From Treponema maltophilum ATCC 51939 (GTDB taxonomy: Bacteria; Spirochaetota; Spirochaetia; Treponematales; Treponemataceae): 64,000 nt of DNA. Both the position numbers and the translations under genes were made by a program. Below the pieces are notes generated by a model. The model did no database searches. It was not told where the DNA came from and saw nothing but the letters and a program-made list of their open reading frames with translations. Position 1 is the first letter of the stretch, and every line of letters starts with the position of its first letter. Below, piece by piece: positions 41,963 to 52,460 of the stretch. The stretch lies in the NCBI RefSeq assembly GCF_000413055.1, contig NZ_KE332518.1, forward strand, positions 621,583 through 685,582, in the 5' to 3' direction.

Positions 41963-43384
41963 ATGAGAACGCGCGATATATTTTTGAATATTTCTCCGCT
42001 GGATCACCGATATTCGCTGTCGGAAGAAAAGCTTTTCGATACGCTGTCTTCGTTTATTTCCGAAGAAGCATCGGTTGTTTCGTGCGCGAAGGCCGAAGCC
42101 GCTTTGGTTAAGGCTCACCTTTCTTTGCGTGGTCTTCTTGACGAAAACACGGAGCGCGCACTCGATGAAGCGGCGCACAACATTGATCCGGAACTTGTAT
42201 ACGCCGAAGAAGAAAAAACAAAACACAATATACGCGCGCTCGTGAACGTGTTTAAAAAAACGGTCGGCGAAAATATCGCGCCGTTTGTGCATTTGGGCGC
42301 AACCAGCGTTGACATCTTGGACACGGCCCTTGCGATGCGTATGCGCGACTGTACGCAGCAGGCGGTTTTACCCGTTTTGCACGCGCTCGAAAACGAATTG
42401 TGCGCGATTGCCGAACGCGACAGCGAAACGGCGCAAATAGGGCGCACGCACGGCCAGCACGCGGTTCCGATAACCTTCGGCTTTGCGATTGCCGAATACG
42501 TAAGCCGCTTGGGTAAATCGATTATCGAAATCGACCGGCTTTCGCGCGATTTGCGCGGCAAACTTTCGGGCCCCGTCGGCGCATACAACGGGACATCGCT
42601 TTTGGTGGGCGATCCCGAAGAACTCGAACGGCGCTACCTCGATTACGCGGGACTCAAGCCTTCCGAGTATTCGACGCAGCTTGCCGAACCCGAATATCTT
42701 TTGCGCCTGCTTTTGGAATACAACGTCGCTTTCGGTATTATTGCAAACCTCGCCGACGATTTGCGCAATTTGCAGCGCAGCGAAATCGGCGAAGTGTTCG
42801 AATATTTCGGGGAGAAACAAGTCGGCTCTTCGACGATGCCGCATAAGCGCAACCCGTGGAACAGCGAACACGTAAAATCGTTATGGAAGGCTTTTGCGCC
42901 GCGCGTTATCACTTTTTTTATGGACCAGATTTCCGACCATCAGCGGGATTTAACCAATTCGGCAAGCCAGCGTTTTATCGCCGAGTATATAGCCGGTTTT
43001 GCCTTTGCCGCTGAACGCATGAGGTCGGTCGTATCGGCGCTGCGCCCCGATACGGAAGGCATGATGCGCAATTTGGCTGCAGCGGGCGGAAAAGTGAAGG
43101 GCGGCATTTTTGCGGAGCCGGCCTACCTTTTGCTTGCCGAAAGCGGCGAATCGAACGCGCACGAGATTATCCGCTTAATTACGCTGGAAGCCGAAAAAAG
43201 CGGCGCCGCTTTTTTTGAAGTTTTGCAAAAACACGCCGAAGTTTTTAAGCGCATAAGCGGACAGCTGGAAAAACTCGGCGTAAGCGAACCTTCATCGTTT
43301 TTTGCGCATCCTGAACGCTATCGCGGGATTGCCGCCGAAAAAGCGCGGCGCCTTGCACAAAAGTACCGCACAAAAACGGAATAG
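41963..43384 (+). CDS. purB: Adenylosuccinate lyase
   Basis: 473 residues, fumarase/aspartase superfamily. Cleaves adenylosuccinate to AMP (and SAICAR to AICAR). The H-L-G-A-T-S-V-D-I motif is near residue 110, G-R-T-H-G-Q-H-A-V-P near 155, and the signature loop G-S-S-T-M-P-H-K-R-N-P-W-N near 295. With apt it maintains adenine nucleotides. Confidence 0.96.
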   Translation: MRTRDIFLNISPLDHRYSLSEEKLFDTLSSFISEEASVVSCAKAEAALVKAHLSLRGLLDENTERALDEAAHNIDPELVYAEEEKTKHNIRALVNVFKKTVGENIAPFVHLGATSVDILDTALAMRMRDCTQQAVLPVLHALENELCAIAERDSETAQIGRTHGQHAVPITFGFAIAEYVSRLGKSIIEIDRLSRDLRGKLSGPVGAYNGTSLLVGDPEELERRYLDYAGLKPSEYSTQLAEPEYLLRLLLEYNVAFGIIANLADDLRNLQRSEIGEVFEYFGEKQVGSSTMPHKRNPWNSEHVKSLWKAFAPRVITFFMDQISDHQRDLTNSASQRFIAEYIAGFAFAAERMRSVVSALRPDTEGMMRNLAAAGGKVKGGIFAEPAYLLLAESGESNAHEIIRLITLEAEKSGAAFFEVLQKHAEVFKRISGQLEKLGVSEPSSFFAHPERYRGIAAEKARRLAQKYRTKTE

Positions 43385-43527
43385 ATTCGCATTACGCCTT
43401 GCGGCTAGCACTGCGTTGCTGCGACTAACGCCGCAAAACGAATTTTCAAGACTTGCATCGGGCGTACCGGCAATACAGATAAAACCGTTTTTGTACGCCG
43501 CTTGCAAGTGTTTGATAGAATAGTGTA

Positions 43528-44769
43528 CTATTTTATATTTTTTATTTTTCCCGCCAAGAATAAGTAATCTTCATACGCTTCTTTTATATGAGGCATATCC
43601 AATTTAATAGCGTCGGTCGGAAATTCGGTAAGCGATTGTGAACGCAAAACTTCTCTGCGAAGCGTGTTTACAAATGTTCTGAAGCTTTTATTCGTAATAC
43701 GGTTATATTCTACCGATTCGAGTTTGCTTTGACGATAAAATTCCTTCAATGTAGGATTTTTTATATCTTCTTTGTCGTCGGCAAAAATCTCATCGTATTT
43801 CAAATCGACAATTTTCCCTTTTTCATATATTACTTCGAGCCTCGTGCTTATACCGCAATCATAGGGCTGCGTTATTCCCACATACCTTTTATCGGTCGCT
43901 TTTTCTTTAACTTCCTTCGCCATTTCTTTGAGTAAAGGAACAAACCCGTTTCTCGCACTGTTGGATGAACCGAACAGTGTTTTATAATCAAAATCCAATT
44001 TTTGATTCTTTAGAACCTGCCATTCCAAATAGCTCATTCCGTTTATAAGCGTAGCCAGAGTATAGTCGGTTCTCGGACTTTTCGCCTGAAAAAAGCCGTA
44101 ACCGGAGCGGCGCTTCGTTTCTCCCGCCCATTCGGAAGCATAGTACGTAACGGGCGGTCTTTCATTCAGCTCTATGTGTACGATCTCGTTATTATTAACC
44201 ACAACCTCCGCATATGCTTCATAGCCGCCGTCAAACACTTTTTTGCCGGAATAATAATCGCCTACGATGATTCCCTTGGGAGGTTGAACCGACCAGTACA
44301 TGGCATTAATTTTTTCCTGACCTTTTTTTGTTTTCTTCTTTGCCAGTTCCATAGCTTCTTTAACTTTAGGGTCGGCTTCCAATTCTTTGGAGGCTCCGTT
44401 TTTACCGTCGTATTTTAATGTTTGAGAATGATTTACCATATCGGCAACGGTTCTGGATGCTCCGCTCGATGCGTCATAATCATACACTCTGCCGTTTATG
44501 ACGATTTCGTTTGAGTTTTTATCAATGTATTTATAATAATTCGGAGTGTAATTTATTTTTTCCCGTTTTTTATTATTACATACATAGTCTTCCAAGTTGA
44601 TAAGCGTTTTCCATTTATCAACCTGACTCACTGTCGGAGTCGATACAACATCGACTTTCGTTGTCGCTCCGGCTTTAGCGTCTACCTTGGCGGGAGTATC
44701 GGCATTGACTTGTAATGGAAACACTCCCAGCAATAAAAAAAAGATAAAAAACTTACTTTGTTTTCTCAT
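43528..44769 (-). CDS. Secreted protein with FMN-binding-like repeats, AT-rich
   Basis: 413 residues from ATG 44769, preceded by GGAGAG. Signal peptide at 1-23 (F-F-I-F-F-L-L-L core, V-N-A-D cleavage). Two regions look like the FMN-binding (NqrC/RnfG-type) domain: around 165-210 (G-D-Y-Y-S-G-K-K-V-F-D-G-G-Y-E-A-Y-A-E-V-V-V-N-N-N-E-I) and around 310-345 (T-R-L-E-V-I-Y-E-K-G-K-I-V-D-L-K-Y-D). The flavinylation serine/threonine motif is not evident. The DNA is clearly more AT-rich than its neighbours, hinting at later acquisition. Function unknown. Confidence 0.5.
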   Translation of the reverse strand: MRKQSKFFIFFLLLGVFPLQVNADTPAKVDAKAGATTKVDVVSTPTVSQVDKWKTLINLEDYVCNNKKREKINYTPNYYKYIDKNSNEIVINGRVYDYDASSGASRTVADMVNHSQTLKYDGKNGASKELEADPKVKEAMELAKKKTKKGQEKINAMYWSVQPPKGIIVGDYYSGKKVFDGGYEAYAEVVVNNNEIVHIELNERPPVTYYASEWAGETKRRSGYGFFQAKSPRTDYTLATLINGMSYLEWQVLKNQKLDFDYKTLFGSSNSARNGFVPLLKEMAKEVKEKATDKRYVGITQPYDCGISTRLEVIYEKGKIVDLKYDEIFADDKEDIKNPTLKEFYRQSKLESVEYNRITNKSFRTFVNTLRREVLRSQSLTEFPTDAIKLDMPHIKEAYEDYLFLAGKIKNIK

Positions 44770-44884
44770 AGTTTCTCTCCGCTTGCATTCAATTTTGTCG
44801 CATTCTAGCAAAACTTTGCAGCCTTGTCTACTATTTTACCGCTCGACATTTTCAAAGTTATCGACAGTCTTTATTAATTTTTAT

Positions 44885-45880
44885 TTAAAATCCCTTTTGT
44901 ATCAGTTCGCGGATTTCGGCTTCGGAGGGCATAACCTTAAGTGCGCCGCGTTTTGTCGTAACGAGAGAGGCCGCCGCATTTGCAAAAAGGAGCATGGAGT
45001 GCAGGCGTTCCGGTGTAAAATTCGTAAAACCGTGTACCAGAACGTCGTGCAAAATGCATGCGCCGAAGGTGTCGCCGGCTCCCGTCGTGTCGACGGTTTT
45101 TACTTTTTCGAACGTAGGTTCTTTTGCGCTTATGCCCAAACCGTCGGTGCAGTGCTCGTCCGCATAAAACAGACCGGCGCCTTTTTTGCCGCAGGTTACG
45201 CCGATAAGCGGAATGCGGTAATTCGAGCGCAGCGCGCGCACGCCTTTTTCGATGTCGGTACAGCCGGTTACGAATTCCAATTCTTCTTCGGCGATTTTTA
45301 AAATATCGCACTGCGACAAGCCGTATTTTATGCGCTCTTTTGCGTTTTGCAGATTGTCCCACAGCGGCACGCGCAGGTTCGGGTCGAAAGAACACAGGGC
45401 GCCGCTTTTTTTTGCGTGCAAAAGCGCATACTCGGTTGCCGAAGCTGCCGGTTCGCTTGTCATGGAAACGGAACCGAAATGAAAGATTTTCGCATTTTGC
45501 ACAATCCGTATGTCGACTTCCTGTTCGGTAAGCTGCGTGTCGGCTCCCGTTTTTCGATAAAACGAAAAGTCGCGGTCGCCGCCGTGCTTTGTATGCACAA
45601 AAGCAAGCGTTGTATTGAATTCGTTGCTTACGATAAGGTTTCCGGTTCCGATTCCCAAATCGTCGAGAACGCTTTTTAAATGCCGGCCGAAAATGTCGTC
45701 GCCGACCTTGCCGATAAACGAAACCGGGTGTCCGAGTTTTTTGAGCATTGCAAGGACGTTCGAGGGAGCGCCGCCGGGATTTGCTTCCATAATCCAGTTC
45801 CCTTCGGCACTTAAACCGTTTTGCGTAAAATCAATCAGCAGTTCGCCCAGGGCGGCAACATCAAGCGTTTTGTTGTGCAT
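44885..45880 (-). CDS. PfkB-family carbohydrate kinase (fructokinase-like)
   Basis: 331 residues. Opens with A-A-L-G-E-L-L-I-D-F and A-N-P-G-G-A-P-S-N-V (substrate and PfkB signature 1), and contains V-D-T-T-G-A-G-D-T-F-G-A (signature 2, catalytic aspartate). Closest in pattern to bacterial fructokinases/2-keto-3-deoxygluconate kinases. Sugar not determinable from sequence alone. ATG 45880 has the promoter 6 bases upstream and no ribosome binding site. Confidence 0.88.
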   Translation of the reverse strand: MHNKTLDVAALGELLIDFTQNGLSAEGNWIMEANPGGAPSNVLAMLKKLGHPVSFIGKVGDDIFGRHLKSVLDDLGIGTGNLIVSNEFNTTLAFVHTKHGGDRDFSFYRKTGADTQLTEQEVDIRIVQNAKIFHFGSVSMTSEPAASATEYALLHAKKSGALCSFDPNLRVPLWDNLQNAKERIKYGLSQCDILKIAEEELEFVTGCTDIEKGVRALRSNYRIPLIGVTCGKKGAGLFYADEHCTDGLGISAKEPTFEKVKTVDTTGAGDTFGACILHDVLVHGFTNFTPERLHSMLLFANAAASLVTTKRGALKVMPSEAEIRELIQKGF

Positions 45881-45886
45881 AATTCG

Positions 45887-45915
45887 AGTGTATGAAAGGC
45901 CGCCCTTTGTGTCAA
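45887..45915 (-). promoter_or_regulatory. Promoter of the PfkB-family kinase, leaderless arrangement
   Basis: Minus strand TTGACA (45915-45910), 17 bp spacer, TACACT (45892-45887), 6 bases to ATG 45880. Confidence 0.75.
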
Positions 45916-45949
45916 GGTATTTTTGTGCGCGCTTATTCGTGATTTAAAA

Positions 45950-46006
45950 TAAAAAAAGGGCTGTCCTTCGTGAAGTTTTGAATAACTTCCGGGACAACCC
46001 TTTATG
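45950..46006 (-). terminator. groL terminator
   Basis: Minus strand GGGTTGTCCC and GGACAGCCC arms around a loop that contains a smaller GAAGTT/AACTTC pair, followed by a T7 run. It lies just after the groL stop. Confidence 0.75.
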
Positions 46007-46023
46007 TCTACATCAAGCGTTTT

Positions 46024-47718
<1,695 letters not shown>

Positions 47719-47758
47719 TTAAGATACTGATTTTTAACTAAAACGGCAAGGGGATTGT

Positions 47759-48220
47759 ATGATAAATGTTACTGACGGCGTTACCGTGTACAGCGACGGA
47801 GCTTGTTCCGGGAATCCCGGACCGGGCGGCTGGGGCGCCGTCATTTTATACGGCGGTGCCGAGCGCAGGCTCAGCGGCGGCGAAGCGCTCACGACAAACA
47901 ATCGCATGGAGCTGTGCGGCGCAATCGGCGCCTTATCCGGAATTCTCGCCGATCCGCAGCTGCGGTCAAAGAAAATAACCTTTTTTATCGACAGTCAATA
48001 CGTAAAAAACGGCATTTCAAGCTGGATACTCAAATGGAAGGCAAACGGATGGAAAACCTCCGATAAAAAACCGGTAAAAAACAAGGATTTATGGGAAAGG
48101 CTCGATGCGTGCGTTTCGCAGCTGGATATAGACTGGCGCTGGGTTAAAGGCCATGCGGGCAGTACGTACAATGAATTGTGCGACCGCCTTGCCGTTGAAG
48201 CATCGCGCGCAGCACGTTAA
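47759..48220 (+). CDS. rnhA: Ribonuclease HI
   Basis: 153 residues. Degrades RNA in RNA:DNA hybrids. All four acidic catalytic residues are in place: D in V-Y-S-D-G-A-C-S-G-N-P-G, E in N-R-M-E-L, D in F-I-D-S-Q-Y-V, and D in N-E-L-C-D-R-L-A. The conserved histidine loop is V-K-G-H-A-G. It ends 7 bp from the convergent DUF5312 gene. Confidence 0.95.
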   Translation: MINVTDGVTVYSDGACSGNPGPGGWGAVILYGGAERRLSGGEALTTNNRMELCGAIGALSGILADPQLRSKKITFFIDSQYVKNGISSWILKWKANGWKTSDKKPVKNKDLWERLDACVSQLDIDWRWVKGHAGSTYNELCDRLAVEASRAAR

Positions 48221-48227
48221 AGCGCGA

Positions 48228-49769
48228 TTACTCTTCGTTCGTTAAAAAGCACTTCATGAGGTTTACAAAAAGATAGATTTTTTTATAAATATTGATGCCC
48301 ATTTCTTTTATCGACTGATCGGCAAAGTGTATGAGTTCCGGCCAGTTGATAATCAGTTCGGGTTCTTTTTTGTCAATATCTTCAAGAAGATTTTTCGTAT
48401 TTTTGCCTAAAACGATTAAATTCCGCGTTGCCGAACTGAGCATGTTGTATGCTTTTTCGTTAATGTCTTTGGTAACCGACTTGAGAATATTTTTTGCCTC
48501 GATATCCCGTTCGGCGCGTACGAGGTACACCTTTATTTTTGCCCCTAATTCACTGTCGTCGGATAGGGCGGTGTCGAATTCGGTTATCCGATTCGAAACG
48601 GCGAGCAACTCGTGGTACGCGTCGGACATCGGGGTCGACAGGGCTGCCGAAACCCACTGACCGCGCACAAGCACCAAATCGCAAAATTCGCGGATATAGC
48701 GTTTTACGTAATCGAGCAAAAACGACTTTAAATAACCCAACGGCGCGCAGTATACGTATCCGCTTAAATTGCGCTTTTCAAAACTTTTATTGCCTTCTTC
48801 CGAATAGTTTTTCAGCTTGGAAACCGTATCCGAGCCGAAAATGCTGTGCAGGATTTCGTCGATTTTCGAGTTTTTGCGTTCCGTCTGTATACGTTGAAGC
48901 GTCGTGTCGACCGTTTTGCGCATTTTATCGAACTGATCGTCTATGATATGTTCCTGATGCACTTCTATAACGGTTTGATAACCCGGATCTTTTGAAATAA
49001 GCTGAATAATCATTTCGAATACCGCTTTGTCGCGGTATTTTCGCAATACGTTGAGCAATTTATTCCATGTGTTCGGCACAATGGGCTGTACGTTGCGGTA
49101 TTCTTTTAAAATCTTAAACACTTCCGACCAGTCTTCATCCAAAGGCAGCGCCCATGCGACCGCCGTGAAATCTTTTAAGTCTTCCAAAATATATTCGGCA
49201 CGGATCGATTCAAAATGCGGCACATACGAAAAATTCTGTTCCTGCATTCCCGAATCGAATTTTTTCAGCAAAAAGTAATAATCGAAGGTGCAAAAGGCGA
49301 TAAGTAAAGACATTTTTGTGTACACCATATCGATTTTGGTGATTTTATCCACGTCGAAGCCGTTCATATATGCGGCAAGCTCGCTTTTAACTTGAACCGC
49401 CAAATCCTTAATCGGCATGTTTTTTGCGTGCTCAAGGATCGATTCTTCTTCGAGCGATTCGGCAAGCTCTTTTTGAACATCGGACAGATGATAGTCGATA
49501 ACCATGTATTTAAAGGCGTTGGGGTTCGGCGTGTTTTTGAAAACCGGCTGAGCGGGACCGACTGTTTTGTATACGTCGAAAAAGAACTTTGCCAGCTGCG
49601 GAAGCGCTTCTCCCGAGCCGTATTTATAAAATTTGACTTTCGTTTTTGAAAGTTCTTTATTGACACCTTTCAGAAAACGCGCTTTTTGCGATTCTTCGTC
49701 GGAAGGTGAAAATAAATTGAGCAAACGCTCTATAAGTCCCGGTTTTTTCGAGATTTGTCTTTTCGCCAT
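48228..49769 (-). CDS. Spirochaetal DUF5312-like protein
   Basis: 513 residues, no signal peptide and no membrane segment, rich in Lys, Glu and Leu with long predicted helices. The N-terminal A-K-R-Q-I-S-K-K-P-G-L-I-E-R-L-L-N-L-F-S-P-S and K-Y-G-S-G-E-A-L-P-Q-L-A-K-F-F-F-D-V-Y segments match a protein family I recall as restricted to spirochaetes (DUF5312). Function unknown. The ATG has the leaderless promoter 6 bases upstream. Confidence 0.65.
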   Translation of the reverse strand: MAKRQISKKPGLIERLLNLFSPSDEESQKARFLKGVNKELSKTKVKFYKYGSGEALPQLAKFFFDVYKTVGPAQPVFKNTPNPNAFKYMVIDYHLSDVQKELAESLEEESILEHAKNMPIKDLAVQVKSELAAYMNGFDVDKITKIDMVYTKMSLLIAFCTFDYYFLLKKFDSGMQEQNFSYVPHFESIRAEYILEDLKDFTAVAWALPLDEDWSEVFKILKEYRNVQPIVPNTWNKLLNVLRKYRDKAVFEMIIQLISKDPGYQTVIEVHQEHIIDDQFDKMRKTVDTTLQRIQTERKNSKIDEILHSIFGSDTVSKLKNYSEEGNKSFEKRNLSGYVYCAPLGYLKSFLLDYVKRYIREFCDLVLVRGQWVSAALSTPMSDAYHELLAVSNRITEFDTALSDDSELGAKIKVYLVRAERDIEAKNILKSVTKDINEKAYNMLSSATRNLIVLGKNTKNLLEDIDKKEPELIINWPELIHFADQSIKEMGINIYKKIYLFVNLMKCFLTNEE

Positions 49770-49775
49770 AACATA

Positions 49776-49804
49776 AATATGGACGAAAAGAGGGGATATG
49801 TCAA
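49776..49804 (-). promoter_or_regulatory. Promoter of the DUF5312-like gene, leaderless arrangement
   Basis: Minus strand TTGACA (49804-49799), 17 bp spacer, CATATT (49781-49776), 6 bases to ATG 49769. Confidence 0.65.
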
Positions 49805-49807
49805 GGT

Positions 49808-49924
49808 GTAAAAAACGTACATCCCTGTACGTTTTTTACCTCGAGTTTGTCTTCGCCAAACTCGGTTACATAAAGTTTTCCGGCATCCGTGCCGGGATTA
49901 TGTCGACATGGATGTCGGAAAAGC
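49808..49924. repeat. Hairpin cluster between two minus-strand genes
   Basis: Three stems. GTAAAAAACGTAC/GTACGTTTTTTAC (49808-49839) is a perfect 13 bp stem. CGAGTTTG/CAAACTCG (49842-49864) follows. TTTTCCGGCATCC with GGATGTCGGAAAA (49876-49919 region) forms a 13 bp stem with one G-U pair and contains the TTTCCGGCATCC-G-TGCCGGGA unit (49877-49897) shared with 22813-22833. The first probably terminates the steroid-reductase-like gene. Confidence 0.6.
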
Positions 49925-49951
49925 TTTAAATATGCGAGTTTATGCATAGTA

Positions 49952-50719
49952 TCAATAGAGGAACGGGATGATGCGCTTCGGTTTATATCGGGCTACTTCG
50001 TCGGGGAAGGTTTCGGCGTATTTTTTGTAAATCGCGTCGGAGCGCGGTACCAAATTGCATGCAGTCCAAAACACAAATAAAAAGCCCGCCGACGACCACG
50101 TTAAAACGGCAAAGCCGAGCCATTCGACCAATTCTCCGAAATAGTTTGCGCTCGTAATATAGCGGTACATTCCGCGGGACGGATAGTAATGCTTGCTGCT
50201 CCCGTTTTTTCTCAGCGAGCGGATATAGGAATCTGAGCTTATGTTGATAATCATACCGACGAAAAATAAAACCGCGCCGGCAATAAAACGCGGATCGGAA
50301 AGCCAGCCGCGATCGTACATTTCAGCGGGCGAAAAGTAAAAAATCCACAAGCCGATTAAAAACGAGTTTATGCTGTTGAACAGCATTCCCATAAGCACGA
50401 TTGTAATCGGCATTTTACTTTTGCCTTTAAGCAGCGCCGGAAAAATAAGCGTGCGCTGTATATAGTGAAGGATAAAAAAAGATGCGAGCAGTACGCGCAC
50501 CGGCTTGTGTTCATAGTCGAGCGTGCACAGCAAATAAAACATAACGATGAGCGTCGGACACTCCATAAGAGTCCATGCGGTTTTATTGTTAAAGCTGAAT
50601 CCCCATTTTTTATCGATAAGTTTGCCGTATCCTGCGGGAATAAAATACAAGGCAAAAAAGCACATCAATCCCAAAACAAGCATAACGATTTCGGCAGCGC
50701 AATATGTTGAATATGACAT
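49952..50719 (-). CDS. Steroid 5-alpha-reductase-like membrane protein
   Basis: 255 residues, about six or seven membrane segments. The C-terminal half has the 3-oxo-5-alpha-steroid 4-dehydrogenase/isoprenylcysteine-methyltransferase-like pattern: Y-Y-P-S-R-G-M-Y-R-Y-I-T-S-A-N-Y-F-G-E-L-V-E-W-L-G-F-A, then W-T-A-C-N-L-V-P-R-S..I-Y-K-K-Y-A-E-T-F-P-D. In eukaryotes this fold reduces steroid double bonds with NADPH. The bacterial substrate is unknown, perhaps a polyprenyl or membrane lipid. ATG 50719 chosen over the GTG at 50725 because the -10 box is 6 bases upstream. Confidence 0.75.
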   Translation of the reverse strand: MSYSTYCAAEIVMLVLGLMCFFALYFIPAGYGKLIDKKWGFSFNNKTAWTLMECPTLIVMFYLLCTLDYEHKPVRVLLASFFILHYIQRTLIFPALLKGKSKMPITIVLMGMLFNSINSFLIGLWIFYFSPAEMYDRGWLSDPRFIAGAVLFFVGMIINISSDSYIRSLRKNGSSKHYYPSRGMYRYITSANYFGELVEWLGFAVLTWSSAGFLFVFWTACNLVPRSDAIYKKYAETFPDEVARYKPKRIIPFLY

Positions 50720-50725
50720 GGGCAC

Positions 50726-50754
50726 AGTATCTATTTTTTTTCCGTTTTAATCAA
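50726..50754 (-). promoter_or_regulatory. Promoter of the steroid-reductase-like gene, leaderless arrangement
   Basis: Minus strand TTGATT (50754-50749), 17 bp spacer, GATACT (50731-50726), 6 bases to ATG 50719. Confidence 0.65.
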
Positions 50755-50790
50755 GCTTTTTTGTATAAAATTGTACAAAAAGAACGGCTC

Positions 50791-50819
50791 TTGCCTAAAA
50801 ATTAAAAATAATTTAAAAT
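50791..50819 (+). promoter_or_regulatory. Promoter of the secreted protein gene at 50830
   Basis: TTGCCT (50791-50796), 17 bp spacer, TAAAAT (50814-50819), 10 bases to ATG 50830. No ribosome binding site is visible, so the 5' leader would be about 3 bases. Confidence 0.5.
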
Positions 50820-50829
50820 AGAAACCGAC

Positions 50830-51714
50830 ATGAAAAAGTATTCGCTGTGTGCCGTTTTGTGTTTTTTTGTTTTATGCTTTTCCCCTGCGCAGGCAACCGA
50901 TCGGGACAATGCCGAAGATTTTCCCGCTGCCGCCGATGCGGAAAATCCGGATTGCATATACGATAAAGCGTTGCTCGGCGATTGCATCATTCATATGAAA
51001 AAAATTACGTCCCCATTTAAAGGTTCGGCACCCGCAATAGAAATGCTTTTTTATGCGCCGTTTGTGTGGGAACAGGCCGAGAGTTCAAACGGCTGGGGCA
51101 GAGAAGGCAAAACGCTTCGTTATTATGAAGAGGTTGTCCCCGGCACGCCTATAATTTTTTCGATTACGAATAAAATCAACGACGTGTATTATTACAAATG
51201 CGAGGGCGTCCATCCGTGCGCGCTGCCGATGTATGAAGAAGGCGAGGGCGCGCAAATGCTCGAGCGCTTTATATTCTTTAAATTTACGGCTTACGCCGAT
51301 AAGGGCGGCCTTTTTGAAAACCGCCTTGACAATTATCTGTACGCGCTCGATACGCATACCAAGCTGCTGTACTCATACGGCATGCCGACCGACTTTAAAA
51401 AAGTCATCGGCAATAATTATATTCCGCTGAGCTGGCAGGCATATGAAACCGCGCCGAACACAAAAGACGCCGGGCTGAAATTTTACGAATACGATCCGGT
51501 CGGTTTTGTTTCCCTCGACGATACCTATGAGTTTTTTACGATAAAAACCAATATGCATATTTACGATTGGTGGTACGACGCGATCACCGTCGGCAAAACG
51601 ATGGAAGAAGTGAAGGTCAAACGGTTTATGCCCGTCGTCAATCCCGACGCCGAAACGGACTGGACAGTCCGCGACGACAAGCGACCCGTCGCATCGCCGT
51701 ATCGAAGACGATAA
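50830..51714 (+). CDS. Secreted protein of unknown function
   Basis: 294 residues. Signal peptide 1-23 (basic start, C-F-F-V-L-C-F core, A-Q-A cleavage). The mature part has no membrane segment, is rich in Tyr, Phe and Asp, and contains W-E-Q-A-E-S-S-N-G-W-G-R-E-G-K-T-L-R-Y-Y and Y-D-W-W-Y-D-A-I-T-V-G. The tail is Arg-rich. Family not recognised; probably periplasmic or surface-exposed. Confidence 0.6.
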   Translation: MKKYSLCAVLCFFVLCFSPAQATDRDNAEDFPAAADAENPDCIYDKALLGDCIIHMKKITSPFKGSAPAIEMLFYAPFVWEQAESSNGWGREGKTLRYYEEVVPGTPIIFSITNKINDVYYYKCEGVHPCALPMYEEGEGAQMLERFIFFKFTAYADKGGLFENRLDNYLYALDTHTKLLYSYGMPTDFKKVIGNNYIPLSWQAYETAPNTKDAGLKFYEYDPVGFVSLDDTYEFFTIKTNMHIYDWWYDAITVGKTMEEVKVKRFMPVVNPDAETDWTVRDDKRPVASPYRRR

Positions 51715-51756
51715 GCGGCCGGTATTTTTTGCCTTTGTGCCGGAGCGCGCCTTGGC

Positions 51757-52455
51757 TTACATCTTTATTTTCAGCGTTCGAAGATAGGCTTTGGTGTCGT
51801 CGGGAATCCTTCTGCTTTCCAGCGCTTTTTGAATGCTTTTATTGTGCGTAAACGGTGCCATGGTCCTTTTTTCGATGTACGGGACGGCCGCGTCGTACTG
51901 TTTAATCAATGCAAAACTGAAGTACCAGGCGATCATCATGTTGACGTAATATTCTTGCGACTCCACGCTTGAAACGATTTTAAGCATTTCCGGCTTGAAC
52001 AATTCGTCAAGATAGTTCGAAAGCAAAAGGCCAATCGCATAGCGGACGGTGTACGCGTGCTTTGAGCGGATCCATTCAAGGATTTTTTTATACACGGCAT
52101 CCGGATGTTTTTTAAAAATCGGCAGGGCGAATGAATCGCAGGTTGCCCAGTTATCGATAAACGGCAAAAACTTTTCAGTTTCCGCAAGAGCGGCATCGAT
52201 ATCTTTTATGTTTTCGATAAAAAAAGCGTGAAGGTTGTTTTCTTCAAAATAGCGGTGCGGAAGATTTTTCATAAAGTCGGCGGCTTGGGCGTTTTCGGTT
52301 TTAAAAAAATCTTTTGCGAATTTTTTTAGAACCGGCATGCGTATGCCGATCATCGTATCTTCGTCGACGGTGGGGATAAGTTTTTTGTTAAAATCCTTAT
52401 ACGCTTCATCTTTGAACGAAAAAAGCCGTTCTTGAATCGTCGTTTGATTTTTCAT
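51757..52455 (-). CDS. AlkD-like DNA alkylation repair protein
   Basis: 232 residues of HEAT-like helical repeats. Family markers: M-I-G-I-R-M-P-V-L-K-K-F-A-K near the start, the W-A-T-C-D-S-F-A motif with catalytic aspartate near residue 110, and V-R-Y-A-I-G-L-L-L. AlkD flips out and excises N3- and N7-alkylpurines. It follows sbcC by 5 bp, forming an sbcD-sbcC-alkD repair operon. Confidence 0.9.
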   Translation of the reverse strand: MKNQTTIQERLFSFKDEAYKDFNKKLIPTVDEDTMIGIRMPVLKKFAKDFFKTENAQAADFMKNLPHRYFEENNLHAFFIENIKDIDAALAETEKFLPFIDNWATCDSFALPIFKKHPDAVYKKILEWIRSKHAYTVRYAIGLLLSNYLDELFKPEMLKIVSSVESQEYYVNMMIAWYFSFALIKQYDAAVPYIEKRTMAPFTHNKSIQKALESRRIPDDTKAYLRTLKIKM

Positions 52456-52460
52456 CGTGT

